From Ectocarpus siliculosus (lineage: Eukaryota; Sar; Phaeophyceae; Ectocarpales; Ectocarpaceae): a stretch of 64,000 nt of DNA. Below are positions 1-11,191 of this stretch, piece after piece (position 1 is the stretch's first letter; each line of letters begins with the position of its first letter). Under the pieces are notes generated by a model. That model was not told the origin of the DNA. It saw only the letters and a program-made list of their open reading frames with translations, and made no database searches. The translations under genes and the position numbers were made by a program. Where the stretch lies: NCBI GenBank assembly GCA_000310025.1, contig FN649737.1, forward strand, positions 3,476,442-3,540,441. The letters run 5' to 3'.

Positions 1-17
1 GAGAGGGGGGGGGGGGG

Positions 18-130
18 GTCATGTTTGGCATGCTTTGATAGTTAGGCCATTCGTCACGCGTCCTCGAGAGGACGGATCATTGTTCCCACCGAAACGATCA
101 CCGATGGCCAATTGTTCCTTCCCACTGGGG
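18..130 (-). mobile_element. LINE-type retrotransposon 3' end, short copy
   Basis: Read on the minus strand, about 110 bases match the tail of the LINE fragment at 41423-41530 in opposite orientation. Both carry the self-complementary core CGTCCTC-TC-GAGGACG (here with the centre inverted) and a shared peptide around SSRGRV-NGLT-KAC. The copy is cut off on its 5' side near 130 and ends in a G/C run near the window edge. It is a dead 5'-truncated insertion, and only the pairwise match supports it. Confidence 0.6.
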
Positions 131-583
131 GGGAGTACGCCGGGGGGTCGTTGTCGATGGGGATTCGACAAGGGAGTGGTGTTTGCGTACTCAAGCAGCC
201 CAAGACGATTCCCAAAACATTTAACACAAAACACAAACCAGAGGAGGCATACACACCATGAGAATACGTGACAGAAGCCGGATAATCAACGAAGAAAACA
301 TGCGGGTACGTCGATTCTACAAGAGTTGGGTATCTGATCATAACGCCACCGAGTGACCCAGCCGGGGGGACACTCAAGCCGCAACACCACCACTGCTGCA
401 GCCGCTGCCAGGGCTACCACTTCGCGAAGGCTTCACTCCCAGCAGTAGTAGCGCCACACATGGACCTCGCATGCGTGCAGCAGTGCAACTCTTCCGGGGT
501 TGCAGAGCATTGGTTCTGCTGTGTACCAAAGGGGTTCGTAACGGGGCATTGTGAGAGGGAATTTTTCGGGACTCGAAGCTTGC
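131..583. other. 3' flank of the minus-strand gene, no separate gene
   Basis: The stretch holds the possible last exon (518-414, minus) of the gene at 584-2371. Acceptor ...TACACAG at 519 is followed by an open frame to a TAG at 416-414, but the peptide has no recognisable domain, so this exon is tentative. I see nothing else here. Confidence 0.35.
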
Positions 584-2371
584 CTTAAAGATCTCCATCT
601 TGCCGGTCTGAGTGACGGTTCCGACGATCTCGGTCTTCCCGAACCGGTTCTCCCCGAAGCCGTAGACATTGTAGCCGTGGTTGCTGTGCCCGCGGAAAGT
701 CAGCGTGAAGCTCTCGTTCACGCTGGGGGGACGCAAACAAACAAAGCAGCAAACAGTCGAGAGGGCAGCATTGTTCGTTGTTGTTGCTGCTGATGCTGTT
801 GGTGTTGCTATTGTACAATCATGTTGATGGTGGTGCTATCGAGTTGCCAAAAAACAAGTATTGGGAGCGGCGCAACCACGAAGTCTCCTCTATATCTCCC
901 CACACCGCTTATACAGTGGCGAAGTGTTGGTCTGGAATCTCCGTTTTGCAAGTTAGTTTCACGTCCCCTCCAAAGAGACGAATTGGTTTCGTTTTCCACA
1001 AGAACGGGAAGAAATTCGCACAGGAATGGCAGCGAGAAACAACAAAAGTGGAAACGAGCCTGTAAAGCACTACGCGATAAACAAACAGCATCGTGGGACA
1101 TTCAAGGCGAAACAAACACGCGTGCAAGGTACTGGGTAGAGGGATCGGATCGTTCCTAAAGTGAAGACAACAAAAACAACAACAACAAGCACTTACGTCT
1201 CGGTCTGGAAGCCGGTGGTGAGCTTGAAATAGCCCAGGTAGTTTCCGGGGTAGACAGGCAGTCCCAGCTCCTGTTCCTTGACCGACTCCATCCTGACTAC
1301 CTTAAAGTCGTTCGTGTGACCGCTCTTGTTCACGTCGGCGTGCGTCATACCCCAGATGCCCTGTAACGCCATGCCAAGAGGAGAGAAACATCCGGCAACA
1401 GACGTAAAACTGGACAGTCCCGGGGGCTTGGCAATACACAACAATGGCTCGTGCGTGTAATAACAATTGTTTTCATTGATTTACGCCTATTGAATAGATT
1501 ACGGGCGGGATGTGAGGGACACGGCATTTTCGTCGGGTCTCGAGGGCGTGGCGATGCCAGGTGCCTTCAAGGCAGTAGCAGCAGATCGGATCGAACCAGA
1601 CAACCTAAGAGTCAATGACGTCACAAGAATCGCGTCAAAGCAGTGCGAATTCTAATGGGGGCGGGGTGTTGCAATCTTAATGGACCAGTCTCAGGGTAGA
1701 CACGTCGTTCCCTTATCGAGAACCCATTTTCTCGGTCTTGTCGTGTCTTGCTCTTTCTTGTCTATTCTCATTTTCCCAGGAAATAGCACAGCGAATCCAT
1801 CTTTCTCCACATGTGAGACCCCAGCACGAATCACGAATTAGCAATGAATTCATGGGGTTAACGGAGGCCCTACTGCTGTTACCTGTCTTTCTACGGTTCC
1901 CCGGGCAGCATACAGTCCTCCATCTCTCTCTCCACAGATAACGAGTCCAGCACGAATCATGAAATACCAAAAATTCATGGGGTTAGTGGAGGCCCTACTC
2001 TGTTACCTGTCTTTCTACGGTTCCCCGGGCAGCATGCAGGCATCAATCTCTCTCCACAGATGAGAGTCCAGCACGAATCAAAGGCACTACTGCTAACTGT
2101 GTTTCTACGACTCCCCGAGCAGCATACAGGCAGTGTTAGCTGTCTTCTTTCTCACCTGGAACGTCGGCTTGTTTGACGCGTCCACGTAGATCTTCCCCTT
2201 CATCATGGGCCTCTGCATGGGCGTTGGATGCAACGGAGTCTCCATGCTACCAGATCCTGGCCTCCGCACTTGACTGCTGGGTTTCTCTCTTGCGAGCTTG
2301 TCTTCTTCTGCCGCGCTAGCCTTGACGACTTGCGTTCTCTTTATTGCAGATTTGGTGATTCTCCTTTCTTC
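584..2371 (-). CDS. Unknown protein with a beta-rich GYF...YGFGENRFG domain (partial model)
   Basis: Three minus-strand exons join in frame: 2371-2156 (72 codons, phase 0), 1360-1197 and 722-584. The first encodes a basic, probably helical stretch (EERRITKSAIKRTQ...) and a Pro-rich linker. The other two form one domain: GIWGMTHADVNKSG, then VYPGNYLGYFKL, then ESFTLTFRG, then VYGFGENRFGKTEIVGT. The alternating hydrophobic and glycine pattern suggests a small beta-sandwich. I have the impression of similar domains in other protist proteins but cannot name one, so no function is given. The third exon ends at AAG|gcaagc, a GC-AG donor. The frame is open upstream of the internal ATG at 2245, so at least one 5' exon is missing; a tentative last exon is 518-414. 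Intron 1 carries a minisatellite. Confidence 0.7.
1812..2132. repeat. Minisatellite, about 2.5 units of 120 bp
   Basis: Three tandem units start with CCAGCACGAATCA at about 1814, 1945 and 2066. The first two share the long block around TTACCTGTCTTTCTACGG and CCCCGGGCAGCAT; the third is shorter and more diverged. The array lies in an intron of the minus-strand gene. No coding potential was seen. Confidence 0.85.
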
Positions 2372-2509
2372 CTGGAATCAAACGTGTAGTGTGCGTAGAG
2401 CGAGCCGGCGGCCGACCGTGTCACTAGGGCAGATACAGATCATCGCTGAGAATCCCCGTCCGAATATTTTTGTTCTCTTTACAACGATGGACACTGCAAG
2501 ACTGATGTA

Positions 2510-3128
2510 ACTGACCTCTTTCATTGGTCAGCCGGTTAGTACAGGGCGATCGATGCTTACGAAAAGAAACATGCACACACACACTCACGGACTACTGATC
2601 GACCAATTCCCACTACGGCCAATAGGTTGGGTTTCAGTAGTAATTCTGGTGAAAGCGATAAACGATGGTATTGAGGGTAATTCTCTTGGGAGTGACAGAG
2701 ATGAAGGAAATGGAGAAAGAAAGAATAACGAAGGCGAGGATGGAGGAGGCAAACATGGCGTGGAAGAGAGCGAAGGGTTTGAGCCAGATGACCATCCTCA
2801 CAACAAACGCCGCAGGACTGGAGAGGGCCTACCAAAAAGTAGTGGGAATACTGGCGACAAGAAGTGGCGGCAGAATATACAGCAGGGAAGACGATGAAAG
2901 CAATCCAAAACGAAAGCGCATCAAGAAGTAGTAGGAACCATAGTAAACATGTGCAGTTTTCTTCTGTTTATTGATACGGTGTCTGTCTTTAATTCGGAGA
3001 GTAGCGTAGACTCCCCCATGACGCTCGGTTACAGGGTCCCAGATCGTGGCCTTTCGAAGCATTTTGTGTTTTCCACCGCACTGAGACTGACGTATTTTCA
3101 TTGGTCAGCCGGTTAGTGCGGTCGATGC
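2510..3128. repeat. Pair of 45-bp direct repeats, 575 bp apart
   Basis: The blocks at 2510-2556 and 3084-3128 share the identical core TTCATTGGTCAGCCGGTTAG and a similar ...CGATGC end. The 530 bases between contain competing open frames on both strands. This could be a local duplication or the ends of a small insertion. No 5-bp target duplication was recognised. Confidence 0.55.
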
Positions 3129-6017
3129 GAATAAGAAAGGCACACACGAGTGGGGTGGGGTGACGGATACACCACTAGGGTTTGGCTACCAAGCTAAAAA
3201 CCACCGTTTCCTCAGGTTGCCGTTTGAGAGGCTTACACCATAAACATTAGCAAGCAGGGGTTTGTCCATGCCTGACACCTGCGGGTGGTGTTCGGCGCGG
3301 GGACACAACATTTGAACAGATCATGGATACAATGTTTGATACACTAGCACTGTAGACTATAGACTATACTGTAAGTACCTGGTGAGTAAAGAGTTCTGCA
3401 CCATCCGCTAGAGAGGGTTCTCTCCCTCTCTCTCTCTCTCTCTCTCCTTCACTTGAATGACATGCGCTATTCTGTACAAATATATTCGAGAAAAAATGAA
3501 AGGCCAGAAAACACAAGGGCTATCGCATATATCAAGGCTTGGGGCCTTCATGTGCATGCATTAATCCCTAACTCAACGCTTGTATAGTTCAAAAATGACA
3601 AACAATACATGGGGGAAGTTGAACACGAGTGAGCATAACCTGCTGTAGGTGGACTGCCGCATGAGACCAAAACAACAAAATGCATGTTTGTAGGAGTTGA
3701 TGAAGAGGGACGCCGCAACAAACTCGTTGGTTGATGCTCAAGGGGCAGGGAGAGAGGGCGGCAAAAAGCGAAGCACACACACACACAGTATCCCCTGATG
3801 CACAGACACAGCAGTAAGAGGAACAGGGCAGCCGCCTTGTGGCTTTCAACTTCGTTTGTTTAAAATCTACACACCAGTGCTGCTTTTAGTCGCGGCTTCC
3901 ATTTTTTTATGCCGGTCCCTGCTTTGTTCTGCAAAGCGATGTCAAGGTCTTCGTTCGGATGGGCCTGTACCACACCCGTTGGCCGTTTCGGGCCGGGAAG
4001 GCCATTAGGTATTACACACGGCAGCAGGATGGCCGGTACCAGCAGTGTCCAAATGGACAACGGCTGTGTTTTTTGGAGTGCCTGAGGAATCCTTGCGGAG
4101 CAAACGAAGTACTGCGGTACATAACACAGGTGTGTGCACACAAGCCACGTTTTCAAACACCGATTTTAGGTCTTTTCTCGCCAGAGGGTACTGTAACAAC
4201 AAACGCTATACACACCACCAATCGAGAAGGGAGTGTGGAAAGCGCTGACACGTCCGCTACCCCCACCGCAACAAAGGAAAGCGAGAGCAGAAGGCTGGGA
4301 GCATCACCGATCAGACGCTCATCTCACGTCCCCGTGACGTTGGCAGACAGAGAGGAGAGACGCACGGGTCAGTCACTCGTCAACAACCATCACCGGAAGC
4401 CATGCGCCCGCGGCTCACCTTCGTGCCCGTGGCAGTAAGAAATCAGCGAGCCCTTGTATCAGGTGTCTATTCTTCTATACCAGGTCTCCCACTATTGGTT
4501 GATCCGGTGAACCGAGGCACACGGCAGTGATGAGAGTGTGGAGGGAGGCGCTGTGGAGCTTGGAAGCCTTGGAGGGAGGCACCGGGGTCTCCGCAGTTGA
4601 TATTTGCGTATACCCTAATTTCCTCTATTTGCACCCCCCCCCATGGTTCCGGGGGCTGTGTGCTGCCTGTGTCACGGACAGCTTTCCCGCGGAACCGTAC
4701 GCGCCTTAAGCTGGTTGCCGTCAACAAGGACGCATCATCCGGGCTGGGCTGTCGAATCAAAGCGGGAGCAGCTACCCAAGGCGAGAGACACCCCGTCACG
4801 CTCGAGCGAGCACACCTTGACGAGGAAGGGACATCGGAAGGTTTTTGCGGAATCGAAGAACAAAGGGAGCGAGGCAACGTAGGAGAGGGGCGAAGAAAAA
4901 AGCGAGGGGGAGAGCCAAGTCTAGGATGGGCGGAATCGACTGCTGTGAGTACAGGGCTATGATTGAGGAGGAAGTGCCGTCAGCAATGGATTACCACACC
5001 GCCCGCATCTGCTATGCTGTCATTGCTCTGCGCAGGGTAGCATTTGATTGTGCCGCCTCTGTTGCCGTTCGGCGATCAACACCCTTCGCTACCGCACGAG
5101 AGGAGACTATGTTACTAACACCGAGTACCTCCCTCTGAGTCGTGTGTCGACATGTCACCTGTGGCAGCAGGAGCAGCAAGCCGTGGTGGCGCGTTTTTTT
5201 TCCATTGAGATATGTAGGCCTTTCTCCACAGCAATGTCACGGCTTTGTTTCGAGCCTCTAACGAGGTCTGTCGCACGACTCAGGGCACACGCGAGAGGGT
5301 TGGCGCAACATTCGGGTATTTGCGTGACGCCTGTGCACTAGCGGCGTGGGTGCTCATTCATGATTGATTTTGCAGACGGAGCCGCGAACTCATTTTTCAC
5401 AGCGGTGCCCCTCCCCCCGTCGCAACCAATACTCTCCGTGTCTTGGAAAATTCCAGCGTGAAGTTCGAAAACCTCCCGTCATGTGTGGGCACTCTGTAGC
5501 TCGTGTGTTCCGAACAGGCGTGTCCATGCCCTCGCCACACAGCTGCAGTATAGCAGAGGAAACGCTACCAACATTGTCAGACTTGTAGTATGTAGACCTA
5601 TGCATGCAGGCTTTTTACAGCCTTTTGCGCCAAAACATGCACGAGTTCTAAATACAGCATCACACAAAAGAGGTTTGCCGAAGCAGCGGTGTGTTGCGGA
5701 GCTGTTTGAGCTTTTCGATACTCGGACGGTTGCGGCACTACCGTGTGCTCGTCGAAGATCACCTGGCACATTCACCAAGACCACGAAACAATCGATGAAA
5801 GCAAATTCACAGCGGGGTATACTCAAGCACTCCTTTAAATTCAAATGTCTCATGACAACACACGGATTGCTCTACCACATCCCCCATGCTGGACCGTGAG
5901 ATTCGCAGCATTCAGTCAGTGAGGTTTGCTGCCAGTTTTTACCAGACGCCTCCTTAGGTAGGAAAACTGTGCTGACCATATCAAGCTGGTCGCCCAAGCT
6001 CGAAAATAAAACCCTCC

Positions 6018-6147
6018 CAATAATCCATGTCCTGCTATCTAGCCAAGCACACGCTATGCTCGGCGTTGTTTTGGTTTTCGGGCAATAATCCATGTCCTGC
6101 TATCTAGCCAAGCACTCGCTATGCTCGGCAATGTTTTGGTTCTCGGG
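6018..6147. repeat. 65-bp tandem duplication
   Basis: Two consecutive copies begin CAATAATCCATGTCCTGC at 6018 and 6083 and differ at only a few positions. No gene context was recognised. Confidence 0.85.
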
Positions 6148-6977
6148 GTCTCGCTTGGTTCTGTGGTTTTCAGAGGGTCTTGTGGTGATGATCGCTCAAA
6201 CCCTGTACTGTTGATGGCAGAGAAGAGGGGCTCGCGAAACATTGGATCAGCGGCCATCCGCGTGCATCCGCGCATTCCCCCGCCTGTGGGACCAAAAATG
6301 TCGTCCCGGACGCACTCAAGTATCTCCCACGCCAGGCAATTCTGGCCCTCCCGAGTTCACGGCCAACAATCATAGGCCTTACATTTCTCGGCCTCTTTCG
6401 GATACAGCAGAACATGTGCCGGTCCACGAAGTTTCAGACACAACGTAACTACGTCGCACGTAGATGTTTTTTTAGGCCCGAGATGTCTTTTGAATGTGTC
6501 CGTTACTTCCCGCGTCCAGTTTGCGAGCGCTCTCGGCCATTATTGTCGGCAGATTGTGTCTCTTTCGACAACGCGATGTTTCTAGAAAACAGAGATACAT
6601 GTACAGTCACAGACCGACTGCCCTTTTGAGACACATCCACAGCAGTGAAAGGGTCTTGAATGAAGTCTTTGCAGCGAGTGGGAAGAAAACAACTCGACGT
6701 TTCGTTCAACCTCTCTCTGTACTCGTTCGCCGATAGAAGGAGCGACGAGACCCCCGCTACATCGCAGACAAGTCAGCGCATGGTAGTGCAAAAAAAAAAG
6801 AATCACAAGTCAACATGAACCATGGTATCAACAACAGCTATCATATTACATGGCAGAAATCAGCATGAACTTTGACAACAGCAATCATAAGCAGCTACGG
6901 CAACACGAGTGCAACCCCCTACAGGTGTTGCTCAACTTCTAACTAACCACCATTGCCACCACCCCGCCTGTTTTCAG

Positions 6978-8004
6978 GCGCGAGGGTATGTATCGGGTTG
7001 TCCATCCCGGGCATCATTTTCCTCATCATTATCGGTATCATGTTCGACAAGCAGGGCTTCTATACCTCGGTAGAGGTCGACGATCCCACTGCGGCGGCGT
7101 CTGAGTGTTATTTTGCAGGTGAGATGGAAGGAGGGATGTTGGATCTTGTGCGTCGAAGAGTTTTGCCGCGGCCCTCTCTCTGACTGTAAACTGACAGACG
7201 GAAGGGATATTCTGTGTCGAAGAGTTTTGCCGCGGCCCCTCTCTTCTGACTGTAAACTGACAGACGGAAGGGATATTCTGTGGCGAAGAGTTTCGCCACA
7301 GCCCCTCTCTTCTGACTGTAAACTGACAGACGGAAGTAGGGATGTTTTGTGTCGAAGAGTTTTGTCGCGGCCCCTGTCTTCTGACGTCAACTGACAGACG
7401 GAAGGGATATTCTGTGGCGAAGAGTTTTGCCACAGCCCCTCTCTTCTGACTGTAAACTGACAGACGGAAGGGATATTCTGTGGCGAAGAGTTTCGCCACA
7501 GCCCCTCTCTTCTGACTGTAAACTGACAGACGGAAGTAGGGATGTTTTGTGTCGAAGAACTTTGGGTTAGGGTTACGGTTACGGTTAGAATTTTGCCACG
7601 GCGCTTCTCCTCTGGCTGAAGACTGGCACACGGAAGGAGGGATGTCTTGTGCCAAAGACTTCCAAGAATTGCGCATGACCCCTCTCTGCTCTGACCGTGA
7701 ACTGCCACAGAAAAATCCCTATGCATCCCACCCCCACGAGTTGCTGCTGCTGTTGCTGCTGCTGCCATCGAATACTAGATAAGAGGCTCATCCGCTTTCC
7801 TTCTTGACGTGGGCACTGGGGTGATGGCCCTGCCTTTCAAGTTCGGGGGCTTCTTTGCCTCTCCGAGCAACGAGTTGGTGATGTAGTGCTTAGGTGCTTC
7901 GTCAGCATACATGACGAGCTGTTGGCTTGGTTTGATGACGGCCTCCCATCTTCCGACCTCTCTTTCTCTCTCTCTCTCGCCCTGTGTCTCTCTCTCTTTC
8001 CCCC

Positions 8005-8099
<95 letters not shown>

Positions 8100-9003
8100 A
8101 TCTCTTGTCTGTCTCTGTGTGTATCAGCGTTGCTGTACGTTGTTGCGATCGGGGTCTCACTCGGGGGCATTTGCTACGACAAGAACCGGCGAGGGATGTT
8201 GGTGACGACACAGGTGCGGCAATAGACCCTTTCTCTCCGCGCCGGTTTTTGAGTTGTTGTTGATTGCTGCTATCCTCCCGGTGAAAGGGGGGCAACTCGC
8301 CCCACATTGGCACCCGTAGAAGAAAAACGGACGCCCAAGAAGACGCACGCTGTATCTAACGTCCGTATCGGTGTTGATGGTGTGGTTGTGGTGCTTGTTG
8401 TTGTAGTTTTCAGTCTATCTATCGCCTATTGGGGATTTTAAGCCACGTACATCTCTGGGGATGCGTTCACGCTCGCTGTTCCAATTTTTTTTTTTTGTGT
8501 TTCATGTGTTCCGAGTCTTGTTGGTGTGCTCATTTTCCCAAATGTAGATCCCAGTGCATCACGACCTGCCAGGTATGCATAGCATCGTTTGTTGAAAAGA
8601 AATTCGTGTAGGGAACAGGTGACGGCTGCGGGAATCACTCAAGGTATCAGTGTGTACCAAGTACGAGGATTCTTGCTCTACCATCCGCCGATTTTTGCTG
8701 TTGTTGTTGTCGACGACACATATCCCGGCTCGCCGCGTCCACCAACGGTTGCTTTCCCAGTGCTGCTGTTCTACTCGTGACAGTTGTCGCAGAAATGCCA
8801 TCTTCTGTTCTTCGCCGACCCTCCTCTTTCCCCTTGCCCCGCGTGTGTTGTGCTCTCGTACACAGGAGGAGCTCGCTCATGGAGACGAGAGCTCAGGGCT
8901 TCTGGGAAGGGAGGACTCCGGTTACGGGTCGTTGACTTACCTTTCGCAGATGCCCTTGATGCCGCAGGGCTACTCCCGAAGCGACAACTACGTAGATGGA
9001 TGA
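6978..9003 (+). CDS. RNase kappa / RNASEK-like two-helix membrane protein (first exon not found)
   Basis: Three exons join in frame: 6978-7118, 8128-8213 and 8866-9003 (TGA at 9001-9003). The first encodes ARVCIGLSIPG, a helix (GIIFLIIIGIMF) and a short loop ending ASECYFA. The second gives the other helix (ALLYVVAIGVSLGGICY) and a basic YDKNRRGMLVTTQ. The third is a polar tail. RNase kappa proteins have the same size, the same N-terminal Cys before helix 1, and an N-C-F-x-A-A-x-L-Y start to helix 2 followed by N-K-R and M-V, which this copies closely. In animals RNASEK is associated with the V-ATPase; that role is inferred here. The extra C-terminal tail of about 45 residues has a YGSL sorting-type motif and is not usual. 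Exon 1, which must supply the start and end in phase 1, lies upstream and was not identified. Intron 1 is full of repeats. Confidence 0.72.
7130..7560. repeat. Minisatellite, about 6 units of 66 bp
   Basis: Units containing AAACTGACAGACGGAAG recur at about 7188, 7253, 7319, 7388, 7455 and 7521, alternating with GTCGAAGAGTTTTGCC or a GGCGAAGAG variant. A decayed unit follows near 7610 after a stretch of GGTTAGGGTTACGG. The array sits in an intron of the RNASEK-like gene. The long open frames on its minus strand are products of the repeat and not genes. Confidence 0.92.
8004..8097. repeat. (CTGT)n and (CT)n microsatellite
   Basis: About fifteen CTGT units are followed by a CT run, shortly upstream of the exon at 8128 of the RNASEK-like gene. 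It could serve as an extended pyrimidine tract; that is an inference. Confidence 0.95.
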
Positions 9004-11191
9004 GCGTACAGTAGTAGTAGACGCAGACAGCAGGTTCGGTTTGTATTCGCAGGAGTTAGACATGCGATGCGTTCTTTTTTTTTTTGGTTCGCCGGGCGTT
9101 GAGATGCAGGTGCGGCTTCTTACTCCCTACTGCTCCTTGGTTGCTTTGTCTTGTGAGGTCGACGCGTCAAGTGCAGAGGCTTGTACTTAAACCTCTTGGT
9201 AGTGTTGCGGCGCAGGAGTTTCTGCGTGAACTCAGCAGAAGGGATCGCCTTGAGAGGTGGCCGGCCTCCCGCGTTAGAGAGTCGTGCGTTAATACCCTTT
9301 CAATATATAACTGCCGTTACCATTCTTGGACTTGCTGCCAGGCAACCAAGGAGATGTGTTATTGGCCGTCTCTTTGCCGCGATAAAACATCCTGAATGGG
9401 CAGGAACGGCCTTAACCCCTGGCTTCGAGTTAATTCGCGACGTAAGCGTCTCTTGCTTTGTGGGAACCAACCGGCAACGGCTGCTACTGATGTTGCTTGT
9501 CTGGCGTCCAAGCCGCGGACCGATCCTCGGAACGTGCGCGACGGGCCAAGAGAGCTAGGTGCCTTCGCTGCTAGGCCTCGGGTCGGTCGTAGTGCGGCTC
9601 TCTTTTCATTTGTGGTGCTCTTTTTTTTGGTGTTCGCGGGGACCAATCTGGGACTCTCTCGATCTTTTTTCAGCATTTTTTCCTTCGTTTATGGGTAGGT
9701 CATGCCTTTGGGGATTTCCGACCCCCATTACTAGATTGATGTATCGTCGCCCAAGCGCACCAGCGGCGATTGGCGTATGTTTCCAGAATGGACCCTTTCG
9801 GTGATCATCTGCGTTGATTCTGGCAGCCAGTCACTGGCGTGATAACCTATACTTGTTGCCTTGACGATTTTGTACTTGATTTTCCGGTCTCGTTAGCAGT
9901 GGCTAGGGTGGTTAGCAGCTGGGCCACAAGGCAATGGGATAGGACGCAACTACAATGAATGAGTTTCGTTTTGTTGTGTCGAGGAGCGCGTCGCGGCAAC
10001 TGCTATGATTTTGTTTGGCATGGTTGTCTTGCGTTTCATCTCTAAACCCCCTCGATGTCGTCGCAATTTTTTTTTTATGTGTGGGTGGCTTGGTCCTACC
10101 TATCTTGTCGTAGCGTGTTGCCCGTGGCTTGGCCGTCTCGCTCGGCTGACTGTCGGTGATGCTCACACGGGACAATAACGACCACCATGGAGGTGTCAAG
10201 CTGCTGCTATGTTTCACGTACGTACGTCATGCCTGAGTTCATCTCCAACATACGCATAGCTGCTGTGTCGTTTGGGCGGGCACATGCAGCTGTGCTGGAG
10301 AAGCCGTAATGCATCAATTGAACATCGACTGAGGGAACCTGAGGGCGTCATGGGGTGAGATGTCAGATACGACTTGTTCCAAGTATTTGTCCACTTCATC
10401 TTGCTCGACCGCCTGCCCCCCCCCCCCCTCCAAAGCAACCCACGAGCGGACCTCATCACTCAATATCGCATCTTTACCTCGGCAGTCCAATAGGCAGCCA
10501 TGTTGCGATGCTGGACACCCCAGGTGTACCAATATGGCATCTAACCTCGAACCTCTCTTTGGTAAACAATAATATTAGTTCCCCCTACAACACCGGCCGC
10601 GGGTGGTGCGTAAATTGGAGCAGTCGCCGTAACTGGACTAAATCGTCCAAAAACAGTACATTCTAGGCTCTTGGGGGGGGGGTGACTAATAGTCTAGCGC
10701 CAGCGGTAACATGAATCTGACTAGACTACAGTAGCCTACAGCAGTAACAGCCGCAGATCCTCGTGCTGATATTTATTTGTACTGATGATTTTGGACATTA
10801 ATGTTCCACACCGCATGACGTTGATGTTGCATGCGTGGATGTGGTGGTGTCGTCCTTCTGTTGGACGCGGTGGAGCTGTGGAGCGGTGTGGCAGGTTAGG
10901 ACAAACACTATGACATTAGGAAAACTAATTACACACACAGAAAGTACCCGTTCGAGATGACATATTATACATTTCGAGTCTTTGCGTTAGTTACTGGTTA
11001 GGACTGGTAGATACGTAATAGGATCGGGGGCTCCGGTATTTTTTCGAGGGGGGGGCGCCACTCGGATAGATGAATCCAGGCGTGCCACCACCCCAACACA
11101 TTTATCTCCGGGCAGTTTCCAAATTGGTGTAGCCAGCCTTCCCAGAGACCGGAGACAAAGGTCTTTCTTGCATCTACCTTGTCCGCAAAGG
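9004..11191. other. Intergenic, one undecided open fragment
   Basis: No gene is called. On the minus strand, 10532-10314 is open to a TGA and reads like coding sequence (SDEVRSWVALEGGGG, DEVDKYLEQVVSDIS). It contains a 12-G run, has no recognised upstream exon and matches no family I know. The rest shows homopolymers and no motif. The promoter of the gene at 11192 must lie at the right end, but no TATA element is evident. Confidence 0.45.

Larger units (their letters stand above)
2372..6977. other. No gene called; contains small repeats and undecidable open frames
   Basis: The missing 5' exons of the flanking genes (minus strand on the left, plus strand on the right) should lie here but were not found. 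Open frames of 90-160 codons exist, such as 2553-2897 (+), 3959-4438 (+), 4467-4877 (-) and 5483-5899 (+). None shows a known motif or clear splice context and several compete on opposite strands. The stretch also contains a CT run at about 3420-3446, a dispersed direct repeat (2510-2556 and 3084-3128) and a 65-bp tandem duplication at 6018. Confidence 0.5.

Noticed and set aside
7563-7592. Telomere-like repeat (GGTTAGGGTTACGG)
   Set aside because: Only a few imperfect units lie inside an intron; too short and degenerate to claim an interstitial telomere.
6974-7768. 264-codon minus-strand open frame
   Set aside because: Its repeats (VYSQKRGAVAKLFATEYPF) are translations of the 66-bp minisatellite, and it overlaps a plus-strand exon with a membrane helix.
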